From positions 70,703-134,702 of the forward strand of contig CAYOEM010000007.1 in the NCBI GenBank assembly GCA_964402975.1: a DNA stretch of 64,000 nt, in the 5' to 3' direction. Numbering within the stretch: the stretch's first letter is position 1; every line of letters starts with the position of its first letter. The stretch is from CAMDKS01 sp964402975. Lineage in GTDB: Bacteria; Bdellovibrionota_B; Oligoflexia; Oligoflexales; RGVZ01. Positions 1-8,150 of the stretch are shown piece by piece. The notes beneath the pieces were generated by a model. That model was not told the DNA's origin. It saw nothing but the letters and a program-made list of their open reading frames with translations, and ran no database searches. A program made the position numbers and the translations under genes.

Positions 1-543
1 TCGAAGCAGCCAATTACGGTCGTTAAAATGGAAATTTTTGACCTCAGGAAATTCGATTTTTGATTGACTTGGCCTTACCAAAACCTGTCCGATTGGCTGG
101 AATCTAAGCACCCTGACTCTAATGTCATCACGACTAGAGAGCCCCTTTAAAATCATTTCTTCAAATCTCTGCCGAAGCTCTTCCTGCGTTAGTTCAACGG
201 CACTAGCCTCTGCGCGGACTGAATCAGCGCCGTTTATGAGCACTTTCACTCCAGGCCACTCTTTAGCAAGAATATCTTCGATAGCGGACTTGTGATAAAA
301 CCCTGAGCGTCCAGGACTCGGACTCTGGCCGATATCGATACCGCTAATCTCCTGGCAGCGAACAGAATCACCTGAACACTGGCATAGGTCGGAAAGGTAA
401 ATGCGGGATCCTGAAATCGACGTTTTTTGCCGCAGAGAAATATGCAATTCTGCCGCGGCATCAAGGGCTAAAGCCCCGCTTGCAAATCCAAGCAGGGCCT
501 GACCCAAAAAGGCCAAAATAATGTAAATAAACGCTCTACCCAT
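1..543 (-). CDS. flgA: flagellar P-ring assembly chaperone FlgA (partial, runs off left edge)
   Basis: Translating the minus strand from the ATG at 543 gives 181 open codons to the window edge with no stop. The product begins with a signal peptide (MGRAFIYIILAFLGQALLGF..., cleavage probably after GALA), then a periplasmic domain with a close cysteine cluster (LSDLCQC) and a segment on valine-rich strands (RVRVLRFQPIGQVLVRPS). FlgA is a periplasmic chaperone for the P ring around the flagellar rod. The main support is position: it starts 18 nt after flgG, as in many flgF-flgG-flgA-flgH clusters. The C-terminal SAF-like domain, flgH and flgI would lie outside the window. By sequence alone the call would be weaker. 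Confidence 0.75.
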   Translation of the reverse strand, partial: MGRAFIYIILAFLGQALLGFASGALALDAAAELHISLRQKTSISGSRIYLSDLCQCSGDSVRCQEISGIDIGQSPSPGRSGFYHKSAIEDILAKEWPGVKVLINGADSVRAEASAVELTQEELRQRFEEMILKGLSSRDDIRVRVLRFQPIGQVLVRPSQSKIEFPEVKNFHFNDRNWLLR

Positions 544-561
544 CACACCACATCACCCCAA

Positions 562-1341
562 TTAACGAATCTGATTCGTGGCCTGCAGCATTTGGTCACT
601 TGTTGTTATGACCTTTGAGTTAATCTCATACGCCCGTTGACCCGTGATCATATTGACCATCTCTTCAACGATGTTGACGTTTGACGCCTCGAGTCGATTC
701 TGCGCGATACTACCGAAGCCATTTTGATTCGCCGCACCCACAATTGGCTCCCCACTTGCGCGCGTGGCACCGAATAAATTTCTTCCCATGGATGCTAGGC
801 CGGCCGGATTGATGAACGATGCCAGCTGAATTTGACCGATCTCTTGTGTTTCACCATTCACCTTGACGGTCACAACACCATCAAGACCCACGTGAAAATC
901 CGTCGCGCTTTGAGGAATAACCACTTCAGGAACCATGGGAAAACCGTCTGACGTCACCAATCGGCCAGAGTTGTCCTTATCAAAATGACCATCGCGGGTA
1001 TAAGCGATCGTTCCGTCATCTTTTTGAACACGGAAAAAGCCATCACCTTCGACAGCAAGATCGAGGTTTCTCTCCGTAACAATTGCTGCACCGTCGGTGA
1101 ACAACTTATCCACACTGCTCAACTTCGAACCGGCACCAATTTGGATACCGCTAGGCACTACAGTCCCTGTCGTTGCACTCTGCCCGGGTGCTCGCAGGGT
1201 CTGATAAAGCAGGTCATGGAAATTCGCTTTTGAGCGCTTGAAGGCTGTCGTGTTGACGTTGGCCAAGTTGTTGGCGATGGTGTCAATGTTGGTTTGTTGG
1301 GCTTCCATCCCCGTGGCTGCTGTCATCAATGATCGCATCAT
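562..1341 (-). CDS. flgG: flagellar distal rod protein FlgG
   Basis: 259 residues, the usual FlgG length (about 260). The N-terminal rod motif (MEAQQTNIDTIANNLANVNT) and the C-terminal motif (ASNVNIVEEMVNMITGQRAY, then EINSKVITTSDQML) are near-identical in pattern to enterobacterial FlgG. The DLLYQT segment after the N-terminal helix is also FlgG-specific. FlgG builds the distal rod that crosses the peptidoglycan and outer membrane rings. The start is one of two adjacent ATGs (1341 or 1338), with AGGGAG six bases upstream of the first. It lies about 50 nt downstream of flgF and is presumably cotranscribed from the sigma-54 type promoter near 2230. Confidence 0.97.
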   Translation of the reverse strand: MMRSLMTAATGMEAQQTNIDTIANNLANVNTTAFKRSKANFHDLLYQTLRAPGQSATTGTVVPSGIQIGAGSKLSSVDKLFTDGAAIVTERNLDLAVEGDGFFRVQKDDGTIAYTRDGHFDKDNSGRLVTSDGFPMVPEVVIPQSATDFHVGLDGVVTVKVNGETQEIGQIQLASFINPAGLASMGRNLFGATRASGEPIVGAANQNGFGSIAQNRLEASNVNIVEEMVNMITGQRAYEINSKVITTSDQMLQATNQIR

Positions 1342-1391
1342 GGCTGACTCCCTGTCTTTCTTAAATCTGGGCCTACCTTGGCCGTTTTAAA

Positions 1392-2180
1392 TTACGCCCG
1401 CACAGTTCCGAGTTGATTGTTACTAATATCCATCATCTTGTCGTAGTTTGAGATCGCTTTTTGATAGGCTTCATACGATCGATGAGCGATGATCATCGAT
1501 GTCAAATTTTTCATAGCATTGACGTTTGAACCTTCGAGAGCGCCCTGAGTCAGCAAGGCCTCAGCGTTGATTTTACGACCATCGTCGGGGCCACCGTAAA
1601 ACCATAAATTCATCCCAGCTCTTTCAAGCTGATTTTGATCTTCGAACTTGTAAACCGGAATACGGTCAATCAGCTGCTCGTTTTGATAAACCTCGCCCAA
1701 TCTATTGACTTCGAATTTCCCAGCTTTGACTGAAATAGCGCCTTTTTCACCCAACACTTGATGTCCAGCAGGCGTCATCAGAACACCATCAGCACTAATC
1801 GACAGTTGACCACTTCGTGTGTAACGCACACCTTCCGACGTATGAACGGCAAACATGCCCTCGCCCTCAATCATGAGGTCCGTCGGATTACCGGTCTGCA
1901 TCACTGGGCCCTGAGATTCGTCGCGTTCAACCCCAGCAATGCCGACGTAGGCGATATCGTTTCCGTGAAGCGGCGCGATCTCATTCAAGTTAACTTTATA
2001 GTTTGCTGGTGGAAGCGGTGACTTGTAATTTTTATCCGGCTCAGGCGTTAGAAGCTTGAATGTAACGGAATCACCTTTGAAACCCACAGTATTTGCGTTA
2101 GCAAGATTGTTTGAAATGATCTCCAACACCTTTTCCTGCGCTAACGCGCCAGACATCGGAGAGTAGATCGCCTTCAACAT
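1392..2180 (-). CDS. flgF: flagellar basal-body rod protein FlgF
   Basis: 262 residues with the axial-protein architecture: an N-terminal rod helix (MSGALAQEKVLEIISNNLAN, TVGFKGDSVTF) and a C-terminal Flg_bbr_C motif (LEGSNVNAMKNLTSMIIAHR, SYEAYQKAISNYDKMM). It is more divergent from textbook FlgG than the downstream gene and lies just before flgG, so FlgF (proximal rod) is the best name. A generic 'flagellar hook-basal body protein' remains possible. It is the first gene of the minus-strand rod operon and sits about 35 nt downstream of the expected start site of a -24/-12 promoter at 2225-2241. Confidence 0.9.
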   Translation of the reverse strand: MLKAIYSPMSGALAQEKVLEIISNNLANANTVGFKGDSVTFKLLTPEPDKNYKSPLPPANYKVNLNEIAPLHGNDIAYVGIAGVERDESQGPVMQTGNPTDLMIEGEGMFAVHTSEGVRYTRSGQLSISADGVLMTPAGHQVLGEKGAISVKAGKFEVNRLGEVYQNEQLIDRIPVYKFEDQNQLERAGMNLWFYGGPDDGRKINAEALLTQGALEGSNVNAMKNLTSMIIAHRSYEAYQKAISNYDKMMDISNNQLGTVRA

Positions 2181-2224
2181 AGCCTTGCATCCTCGTGTGG
2201 ATTATTTGACACCACTGAATCGGA

Positions 2225-2241
2225 TGCATCAAACGTGCCAA
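2225..2241 (-). promoter_or_regulatory. sigma-54 (RpoN) type -24/-12 promoter for flgFGA
   Basis: The minus strand reads TTGGCACGTTTGATGCA. This matches the RpoN consensus YTGGCACGrNNNTTGCW at the whole -24 block, keeps the obligatory GG-N10-GC spacing, and deviates only at the r position and the first T of TTGC. It points at flgF, leaving a short leader of about 35 nt. RpoN control of rod/hook genes is well known in several flagellated lineages. No activator binding site was identified. Confidence 0.75.
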
Positions 2242-2414
2242 GTAGTCGTTATTGGCCGCTGTGAGCCACTTGGGCAACTGTATATCGCTAGATACTTGAG
2301 ACAATTGAAAGTAAATTTCAAAAATCTCAAAATTTAAATACCATTGTTTTTTGACTGTTACCGGAGGCAGATTTTGCCGCGTGTCAGAGTTTGATCGTCA
2401 AAAATTTAACTCTA

Positions 2415-2993
2415 CTACTTTGGACTGAAAACCCTGCGAGGAGTCAAACCTGTGCCGCTTTCTTTTAAGAGGTGAATGATAAATCCGGGCTTCTTTTGTT
2501 CATTACCTTTGGTTGGCTCCGCTAGCTCTCTGCATGTTTCGTTTGCATCCCAAGTCGGACAATCCAGACACTGGTCAACTAGAAAACCTTTCAAACTGCC
2601 CTCGCCATCCGCCTTAAACAAGTTTTCGTAAGCTTGTCGCAAGACAGTGCTCATGGATGCTTTCACCCCGTCATCCGTACAGTTCACTTTAGCAAGTTTC
2701 ATGGTCGTGCAACCGACAGTCTTCGTCGTTAAACGCTCATAGAAAAGACCTTTATCAACACACTCTTTGACAGCAGACTTTGTCGCACTGTCAGCGACCT
2801 GAGCTCCACCAAAATTAAATGTTGCCTGGTCGGCTTTATCCGCAGGCTTCTCCTCTTTTTTGTTTGCGGATCCGGGCGTATCGGTCTGCTGTAAACCTGC
2901 GGGTTCCTCGGGCGCAGCACAGGTCAGTAATCCCAATGCCGCGACAACCAACAAGCATCTCGTGTTTGCGATATTTTGAGCGTACCTGAGCAT
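2415..2993 (-). CDS. putative lipoprotein of unknown function
   Basis: The ATG at 2993 is chosen because GGAGGA lies about 9 nt upstream and a lipoprotein signal follows directly (CLLVVAALGLLTC, lipid cysteine at residue 25). Upstream in-frame codons add a non-signal stretch. The mature protein (about 168 residues) starts with a charged, low-complexity linker (KKEEKPADKADQ) and continues with a cysteine-containing domain (for example CVDKG, CTTMKLAKVNCTDD, CLDCPTWDANETC), suggesting disulphides in the periplasm. I recognise no family. It lies between flagellin and flgF on the same strand, but nothing in the sequence ties it to motility. Confidence 0.75.
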   Translation of the reverse strand: MLRYAQNIANTRCLLVVAALGLLTCAAPEEPAGLQQTDTPGSANKKEEKPADKADQATFNFGGAQVADSATKSAVKECVDKGLFYERLTTKTVGCTTMKLAKVNCTDDGVKASMSTVLRQAYENLFKADGEGSLKGFLVDQCLDCPTWDANETCRELAEPTKGNEQKKPGFIIHLLKESGTGLTPRRVFSPK

Positions 2994-3089
2994 GGACCTG
3001 GGTTCCTCCGTTAGGAATAATCGGCAAGGGGCGGGGTGACCTTTAAGAGAATCTATAAATATATAATTTACCAATGATATTATTGGCTT

Positions 3090-3128
3090 AAAAAGAAGGC
3101 TCCCAGTCTATTTCAAGACTCGGGAGCC
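3090..3128 (-). terminator. rho-independent terminator after flagellin gene
   Basis: The arms GGCTCCC-AGTC (3098-3108) and GACT-C-GGGAGCC (3117-3128) form an 11 bp stem with one bulged base and an 8 nt loop. On the minus strand the stem is followed by CTTCTTTTT. It lies about 55 nt after the flagellin stop, so the flagellin is probably monocistronic. Confidence 0.85.
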
Positions 3129-3183
3129 ATCCGCTTTCTTTGATCCAATGCTGATTTACCAGTAATCTAACTTGCGTCAGATA

Positions 3184-4107
3184 TCACTGCAGAAGTTTAA
3201 GCGCAATCTGCGGCAACTGATTGGCTTGGGCCAAAACCGAAGCGCCAGCCTGTTGCAAAATACTTTGCTGGGTATACTCGGCCGACTCGGCAGCAAAGTC
3301 CGCGTCCTTGATTCGACCTTTTGCAGCGGAAAGGCTCTCCACTTGAATTGCCAAATTTCGATCGGTTGATTCCAGGCGGTTCTGCACTGCACCCAGCGTT
3401 CCCCGATAAGAAGCTATGGACTCCATGGCTTTGTTAATCTGCATAATTGAGTTTTGAGCAGACTGCTTCGTGTCAATTCTGGTGCCTTCGGAGTTTTGGC
3501 TATTTCCAAGACCCAGTGATCCCTCACCTTCGGTTGTTGCATTAAAATTATCAAAGCTGAGGCGAAGAATGTTTACTGGATTGTGAGCTTCGATACTATC
3601 GGCAGCCGCGTAGTAATCCTTGCCAACCTGAACCTCAAGCGGCATTGCATTTTGGTTGATCCTCATTTCTTCTGGCAGCTCTGTGTTACCAGCTAATAGC
3701 CGTGTACCCGTATACTCCGTTGAGATAGCAATACGGTCAACTTCATCTTTGAGCGCCATAAACTCTTCATTAAGATACCGACGCTCACGAGCACCGAGTG
3801 TGTCGGAAGCTGCTTGAACCGATAGCTCTCGAAGGCGGATCATAATGTTGTTGATTTCATCCAAGCCACCTTCCGCTGTTTGAATCATGGAGACAGCATC
3901 GTTAGCGTTTCGGCGGGCTTGATTTAGTGAGCGAACATCGGCTTTTAGAACTTCGGCAATAGCAAAGCCGGCAGCATCATCAGCTCCACTGTTGATACGG
4001 TATCCAGAAGCCAGTTTCTCCGTCTGCTTGGCCATGGCCTTGCCAGACAAACCCATGTGCCGCTGAGCTGATAGAGACTGTACGTTAGTGCGAATCCTTA
4101 ATCCCAT
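3184..4107 (-). CDS. fliC: flagellin
   Basis: 307 residues. The conserved N-terminal D0/D1 block (MGLRIRTNVQSL..., LASGYRINSGADDAAGFAIAE, MIQTAEGGLDEIN, ELSVQAASDT) and the C-terminal block (LGAVQNRLE, RIKDADFAAESAEY, ILQQAGASVLAQANQLP, ALKLLQ) are both complete. The central part is short, so the filament lacks a large surface-exposed hypervariable domain. ATG 4107 is preferred over the in-frame GTG at 4116 because AGGGAG lies at proper distance. It ends at a strong terminator. I found no convincing sigma-28 site in the 100 nt upstream. The gene symbol could equally be flaA or flaB, as such genomes often hold several flagellins. Confidence 0.97.
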   Translation of the reverse strand: MGLRIRTNVQSLSAQRHMGLSGKAMAKQTEKLASGYRINSGADDAAGFAIAEVLKADVRSLNQARRNANDAVSMIQTAEGGLDEINNIMIRLRELSVQAASDTLGARERRYLNEEFMALKDEVDRIAISTEYTGTRLLAGNTELPEEMRINQNAMPLEVQVGKDYYAAADSIEAHNPVNILRLSFDNFNATTEGEGSLGLGNSQNSEGTRIDTKQSAQNSIMQINKAMESIASYRGTLGAVQNRLESTDRNLAIQVESLSAAKGRIKDADFAAESAEYTQQSILQQAGASVLAQANQLPQIALKLLQ

Positions 4108-4185
4108 GTCACACACTCCCTAAGGCGTTAATTCAATGCGATGACGAAGATCCGTCTTCTCAAAAAAATCGAAACAGGCAGAAGG

Positions 4186-4824
4186 CTACTTTTTGACCTT
4201 ATATGTTAAGAATACAAGATCTCCCTTTAATACGGAAGAGATGCAGGTCATGTGCACGGGGTGGGACAAACCAGGATTCACAAAGTGAGGGGATTTAACC
4301 CCTGAGATTATTACAGGACACAAGGTGATTTTTGCAAAATCGACCAAACCTTCTTCGTAGAAGAGTTTATTGATAGCGCCGCCACCAAAAAGTAAAACAC
4401 GTGTTAAAGACTCCGAATACAATCGATCGACAATTCGGCGTGCCGTTTGCTCCGGGAAAACCCAATTTTCCACGCCATGCTTGGAGCACAGGGATTCGTT
4501 CACGGGAGAAGGCGATACCAGAACGCGTCTGACGTCGCGCTGCGTCCAGAAGTCAAGACTGGCATCAAGTCCCTCCGTCGTGAGAACAACCCATATCGGA
4601 TTGACACCTCTGTCGTTATTAACCCGCCACGTCGACCCACTCGCGCGCAAAGAGTTCGCGCCCGTGATTACAGCGTCCGCTCGCTCGAGCTGCTCGCGGA
4701 CAAAATCGCGGTCATCCATATTTGTAAAATCATAAGCACGCCGCTCAACATCACTCTCGAGGGCGTGCTTTCCAATCAATCCATCAAGGCTTACGGCCAT
4801 GACGTTGGTGATTGTTAAACTCAT
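4186..4824 (-). CDS. RibD C-terminal (dihydrofolate-reductase-like) domain protein
   Basis: 212 residues. The start is the ATG at 4824, with AAGGA 8 nt upstream overlapping the carD stop. The N-terminal strand and motif (ITNVMAVSLDGLIG) and the glycine-rich NADPH-binding stretch (LTRVLLFGGGAINKLFYEEG, then LVDFAKITLCPVIISG) match the RibD_C/DHFR-like fold that reduces 5-amino-6-ribosylaminouracil phosphate. There is no deaminase domain. The full bifunctional ribD is separately present at 43776-45008, so this copy is either a paralogous reductase or has another pyrimidine/pterin substrate. It is translationally close to carD, only 10 nt apart. Confidence 0.8.
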   Translation of the reverse strand: MSLTITNVMAVSLDGLIGKHALESDVERRAYDFTNMDDRDFVREQLERADAVITGANSLRASGSTWRVNNDRGVNPIWVVLTTEGLDASLDFWTQRDVRRVLVSPSPVNESLCSKHGVENWVFPEQTARRIVDRLYSESLTRVLLFGGGAINKLFYEEGLVDFAKITLCPVIISGVKSPHFVNPGLSHPVHMTCISSVLKGDLVFLTYKVKK

Positions 4825-4834
4825 TTTTGAATCC

Positions 4835-5320
4835 TTAGTTTGGTAGCAAGAGCTTACTGACTTCTTCAGCAACCTCAACCTCAGCCCGTGATTCAGCAGC
4901 GCTGATTTCCGAGACCACCATACCAAGCGCCTTCTCGAGCATATTCTTCTCACCGAATGACAGTGGCTTATCTTGCTTAAGAGACGACAAGTCTCGAAGA
5001 ACCTCGGCAACGTCACTTATGGAGCCCGTGCGCAGCTTATCATTAAACTCTCGAAATCTGCGGTTCCAAGCTCGCTGTGACACCCGACGAGGCGTTCTTA
5101 GGATTGAATACACATTCCTCAATGCCGGCTCGTCAGAAAGGTTACGAAGACCGATCCGACTCGTCGCGTTGGTAGGGACCATAAGGCGAGCCCCCGACGA
5201 AATAATTTGGACGACATAAAAGTCCATCTTGGTACCTGCAACCTCTTTAGACTCGATGGCCGAAATGACGCCCACTCCGTGAGCAGGATATACGGCCTTG
5301 TCGCCAATGTTAAAGGACAT
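4835..5320 (-). CDS. carD: CarD/CdnL-family RNA polymerase-binding regulator
   Basis: 161 residues starting at ATG 5320 with GGAGG 6-7 nt upstream. The N-terminal RNAP-interacting domain is clear (MSFNIGDKAVYPAHGVGVI, FYVVQIISSGARLMVPTNA), followed by the helical DNA-binding domain (NRRFREFNDKLRTGSISDVA, LRDLSSLKQDKPLSFGEKNM). Proteins of this family bind the RNAP beta subunit and stabilise open complexes, notably at rRNA promoters, so it probably acts globally. It heads a two-gene unit with the RibD_C-like gene and is divergent from rpsO-pnp. Length and domain order match CdnL rather than the longer myxobacterial CarD with its HMGA tail. Confidence 0.93.
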   Translation of the reverse strand: MSFNIGDKAVYPAHGVGVISAIESKEVAGTKMDFYVVQIISSGARLMVPTNATSRIGLRNLSDEPALRNVYSILRTPRRVSQRAWNRRFREFNDKLRTGSISDVAEVLRDLSSLKQDKPLSFGEKNMLEKALGMVVSEISAAESRAEVEVAEEVSKLLLPN

Positions 5321-5654
5321 GGATACCTCCAATTTGCTGGACCTGATGGACCGCGTTATTTTAATGCTCACTATTTATACATTAGAGGCCCAAAAGTCAA
5401 ACTATTTTAATATTTCTAATAGAAACTTATTTAAAATCAGCTTATTATCACTCATAAGTAATACTTTTGAATCCGGGTTTTTCCTAAATTTTCCAATCAT
5501 ACCCGTAATTTCTCTTGCCTGACGCACTACCTTTGGGCTAAAAGCGGGGGCTCTGACGCTGCGTTTGGTGGTCGTTAAGAGGTTCCTACTGCACGAGTTG
5601 GTGGTTGCGGACATTAGAATAAATCGACTCGACTAATAGATGGAGACGCCAACT
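5321..5654. other. divergent carD/rpsO intergenic region
   Basis: These 334 nt hold the carD promoter candidate at the left and the rpsO leader at the right. The leader contains two similar G/T-rich copies (TTGGTGGTCGTT near 5565 and TTGGTGGTTGCG near 5598). I could not name a convincing rpsO promoter. A 70-codon minus-strand frame at 5402-5614 has no ribosome binding site and was not accepted. The leader may contain the S15 autoregulatory site, but I cannot fold it reliably by eye. Confidence 0.4.
5374..5400 (-). promoter_or_regulatory. candidate sigma-70 promoter for carD
   Basis: The minus strand carries TTGACT (-35, 5395-5400) and TATAAA (-10, 5374-5379). Each is a 5/6 match, but the spacer is only 15 bp. 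TTTGAC, shifted one base, would give 16 bp. The start site would fall about 45 nt upstream of the carD ATG. Confidence 0.45.
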
Positions 5655-5924
5655 ATGGCATTAACAACCGATCAAAAAAAATCTGTCCTCAAAAAGTATG
5701 CTAAAGGCACCAATGATACTGGTTCACCTGAAGTCCAGGTAGCTCTTCTGACAGAGCGGATCAATCAACTGGGCGGCCATTTTCAAACTCACACAAAAGA
5801 TCACCATAGCCGCCGCGGGCTATTGAAGCTTGTAGGGCAGCGCCGTCGCATGCTTGATTATCTCGAGCGCAAGAACGTCGACTCGTACAAAAAGTTGATC
5901 AGCGAACTGGGCATTCGAAAATAA
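5655..5924 (+). CDS. rpsO: 30S ribosomal protein S15
   Basis: 89 residues, the exact family length. Diagnostic stretches are NDTGSPEVQVALLTERIN, HTKDHHSRRGLLKLVGQRRR and MLDYLERK. The protein binds 16S rRNA helices h20-h22 early in 30S assembly. ATG 5655 is preferred over ATG 5640 because it gives the canonical N-terminus and has GGAG at 5642-5645 upstream. It is followed by a terminator-like hairpin and pnp, the classical rpsO-pnp arrangement. Confidence 0.98.
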   Translation: MALTTDQKKSVLKKYAKGTNDTGSPEVQVALLTERINQLGGHFQTHTKDHHSRRGLLKLVGQRRRMLDYLERKNVDSYKKLISELGIRK

Positions 5925-5945
5925 GTAACGACCGGAAATTATCAG

Positions 5946-5987
5946 TGCGGGGACGCAAGTAGTAATTGCGCCTCCGCATTTTATTTG
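5946..5987 (+). terminator. terminator/attenuator hairpin between rpsO and pnp
   Basis: TGCGGGGACGCAA pairs with TTGCGCCTCCGCA (one G-U and one mismatch inside a 13 bp stem, 7 nt loop), followed by TTTTATTT. As in enterobacteria, this could be a partial terminator and also an RNase III processing site controlling pnp expression. Confidence 0.75.
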
Positions 5988-6045
5988 GGAAAACGTTAAG
6001 AACAAAGAATGATGAAGAAAAAGAATAGAAAGGATCTCTAAGAAC

Positions 6046-8139
6046 ATGTCGATCACCCCTATCACCCGCGAAGTCAATGTGGCGGGAAAAACAATCAAGT
6101 TTGAATTCAATAAATATGCAAAACAAGCCAACTCCGTGATGGTATCCTGCGGAGACACCCAAGTCCTCGTTTGCGTCGTCGCTGCAGAGGAAGCTAAAGC
6201 CGATCAAGACTTCTTCCCACTGACTGTCGACTATTTTGAAAGAATGTATGCATCCGGAAGAATACCAGGCGGGTTTTTCAAACGAGAAACCAAACCAACC
6301 GAACACGAGGTACTGACCTCCCGTGTTATTGACCGTCCTCTGAGACCGCTATTTCCAGAGCACTTCTTAGCTGACGTTCAGATAACTTGCACGACGGTAT
6401 CGTACGACCCTGATCACCACCCAGCGCCGTTAGCGGTTATGGGTGCAAGCACGGCTCTTATGATCTCAGACATCCCGTTTGATGGCCCCGTTGCTGCTCT
6501 GCGAGTCGGCATGAAGGACGGACAGTATATAATAGACCCCAAAGAGGGCGAAGCTGGCGATCTAGACCTTAACATCGCTGCAAAGCCAGGCGCTGTACTG
6601 ATGGTCGAAGCGGGAGCAAACTTCCTTTCGGAAGATCAACTGCTTGATGCCATCACCCATGCTCACAAGCTGATGGAACCAGTTTTTCAGATGCAGCAAG
6701 CCATCCAAAAAGAGATCGGCAAAGCAAAGCGTACTGTCAAAGCTCCAGATTGGGACAAGGACCTAGTCAAGAAGGTTAACGACATGGCTATGCCTTTGGT
6801 TAATAAAGCCTTCACAATTGCCAGCAAATCTGATCGTAAGAACGCCCTATCAACATTAACGAAAGACGTCCTAACGGCCGTTAACCCCGGAAACGATTCA
6901 TCCGTCACCAAAATCGTCAAAAAAATTCTTGAAGACGTGCAATTTCGCAGCATGCGCGGAACGATTATCGAATCTCGTAAAAGAATCGACGGCCGCGGGC
7001 TCACAGACATTCGGCCAATCACTTGTGATGTCGGCGTCCTTAAACGCCCTCACGGCTCTGCTCTCTTTACACGCGGCGAAACGCAAGCATTGGCCACCGT
7101 CACATTGGGCGCTGCTGACGACGAGCAACGTCTGGATAATCTCGTGACGCCGAATGCCACCAAATCATTCATGCTGCACTACAATTTTCCTGGTTACTCA
7201 GTTGGCGAAGTTAAGCCGAACAGAGCACCTGGCAGACGCGAGGTTGGCCACGGGGCCTTAGCCGAACGCGCCTTAGCTCAGGTCATCCCAGACAAAACAA
7301 GCTTTGGATACACCATCCGTCTCGTGTCCGAAATTTTGGAGTCTAACGGCTCATCCTCAATGGCTTCCGTTTGTGCGGGAACCATGGCACTTCTTAAAGC
7401 TGGAGTTCCTATTCAGGAGCCTGTTGCGGGAATTGCGATGGGTCTTATTAAAGAAGGCGACAAGTTCGCTATCCTCTCCGATATCCTCGGAGATGAAGAT
7501 CACCTAGGCGATATGGACTTTAAAGTATGTGGTGGCCAGAACGGCATCACTGCCCTACAGATGGATATCAAGATTGGTGGTTTGACACGCGATATTTTGA
7601 GTCAAGCCCTGAGCCAGGCACAAGCTGGGCGTAGACACATCCTCAGCAAAATGACGTCAGCCATAAATGCTCCAGGCGAAATTAGCGAATACGCTCCACG
7701 CATATTCCAAGTCAAGATTAAGCCAGACCGCGTTCGCGATCTCATCGGACCGGGCGGTAAGAACATCAAGAAGATCGTGGCCGATACGGGCGTGAAAATT
7801 GATGTAACCGATGACGGCATGGTAAGCATCGTTGCCATGGATGTAATCAGCGCCGAAGCGGCGAAGAAAATGATCCGCTCGGTAACGAGTGACCCTGAAA
7901 TTGGCGCGATCTATCTCGGTGTCGTCAAAAAAATAATGGACTTTGGAGCATTTGTGGAGATCAAGCCAGGAACAGAGGGCTTGTGTCACATCTCCCAACT
8001 TGACAACGCAAGAGTCGAGCGCACGGAAGATATCTGCAAAGAGGGCGAAGAGATGCTGGTGAAAGTTCTTGAGATTGACCGTCAGGGCAAGATCAAACTT
8101 TCGCGAAAAGAAGCCCTTGGGAAAAAACCAACAGCTTAA
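6046..8139 (+). CDS. pnp: polyribonucleotide nucleotidyltransferase (PNPase)
   Basis: 697 residues, normal PNPase size. It has two RNase PH domains (N-terminal FFPLTVDYFERMYASGRIPG; second FTRGETQALATVTLG and GDEDHLGDMDFKV, which carries the metal-binding aspartates), a KH domain (VRDLIGPGGKNIKKI) and a C-terminal S1 domain (YLGVVKKIMDFGAFVEI, GTEGLCHISQL). It degrades RNA 3' to 5' by phosphorolysis in the degradosome. The usual TRDG after DMDFKVAG is here GGQNG, a small local variation. AGGA lies about 11 nt upstream of the ATG. It is followed 11 nt later by dut. Confidence 0.98.
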   Translation: MSITPITREVNVAGKTIKFEFNKYAKQANSVMVSCGDTQVLVCVVAAEEAKADQDFFPLTVDYFERMYASGRIPGGFFKRETKPTEHEVLTSRVIDRPLRPLFPEHFLADVQITCTTVSYDPDHHPAPLAVMGASTALMISDIPFDGPVAALRVGMKDGQYIIDPKEGEAGDLDLNIAAKPGAVLMVEAGANFLSEDQLLDAITHAHKLMEPVFQMQQAIQKEIGKAKRTVKAPDWDKDLVKKVNDMAMPLVNKAFTIASKSDRKNALSTLTKDVLTAVNPGNDSSVTKIVKKILEDVQFRSMRGTIIESRKRIDGRGLTDIRPITCDVGVLKRPHGSALFTRGETQALATVTLGAADDEQRLDNLVTPNATKSFMLHYNFPGYSVGEVKPNRAPGRREVGHGALAERALAQVIPDKTSFGYTIRLVSEILESNGSSSMASVCAGTMALLKAGVPIQEPVAGIAMGLIKEGDKFAILSDILGDEDHLGDMDFKVCGGQNGITALQMDIKIGGLTRDILSQALSQAQAGRRHILSKMTSAINAPGEISEYAPRIFQVKIKPDRVRDLIGPGGKNIKKIVADTGVKIDVTDDGMVSIVAMDVISAEAAKKMIRSVTSDPEIGAIYLGVVKKIMDFGAFVEIKPGTEGLCHISQLDNARVERTEDICKEGEEMLVKVLEIDRQGKIKLSRKEALGKKPTA

Positions 8140-8150
8140 CTCCAAGTTAA

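Noticed and set aside
246..464. Open frame of 72 codons on the minus strand
   Set aside because: It lies inside flgA in another frame; the flgA frame is open across the whole stretch and starts with a signal peptide.
4108..4200. Possible sigma-28 promoter for flagellin
   Set aside because: No GCCGATAA-like box with TAAA at proper spacing; the best match (CAAA ... TTTCGATT) is poor. A small GAAGA/TCTTC hairpin is present but not diagnostic.
4370..4818. Plus-strand frames of about 120 codons
   Set aside because: Complement of the RibD-like reductase gene, which has a clear start signal and family motifs.
5402..5614. 70-codon minus-strand frame between carD and rpsO
   Set aside because: No ribosome binding site, no recognisable features, and it covers the rpsO leader and carD promoter region.
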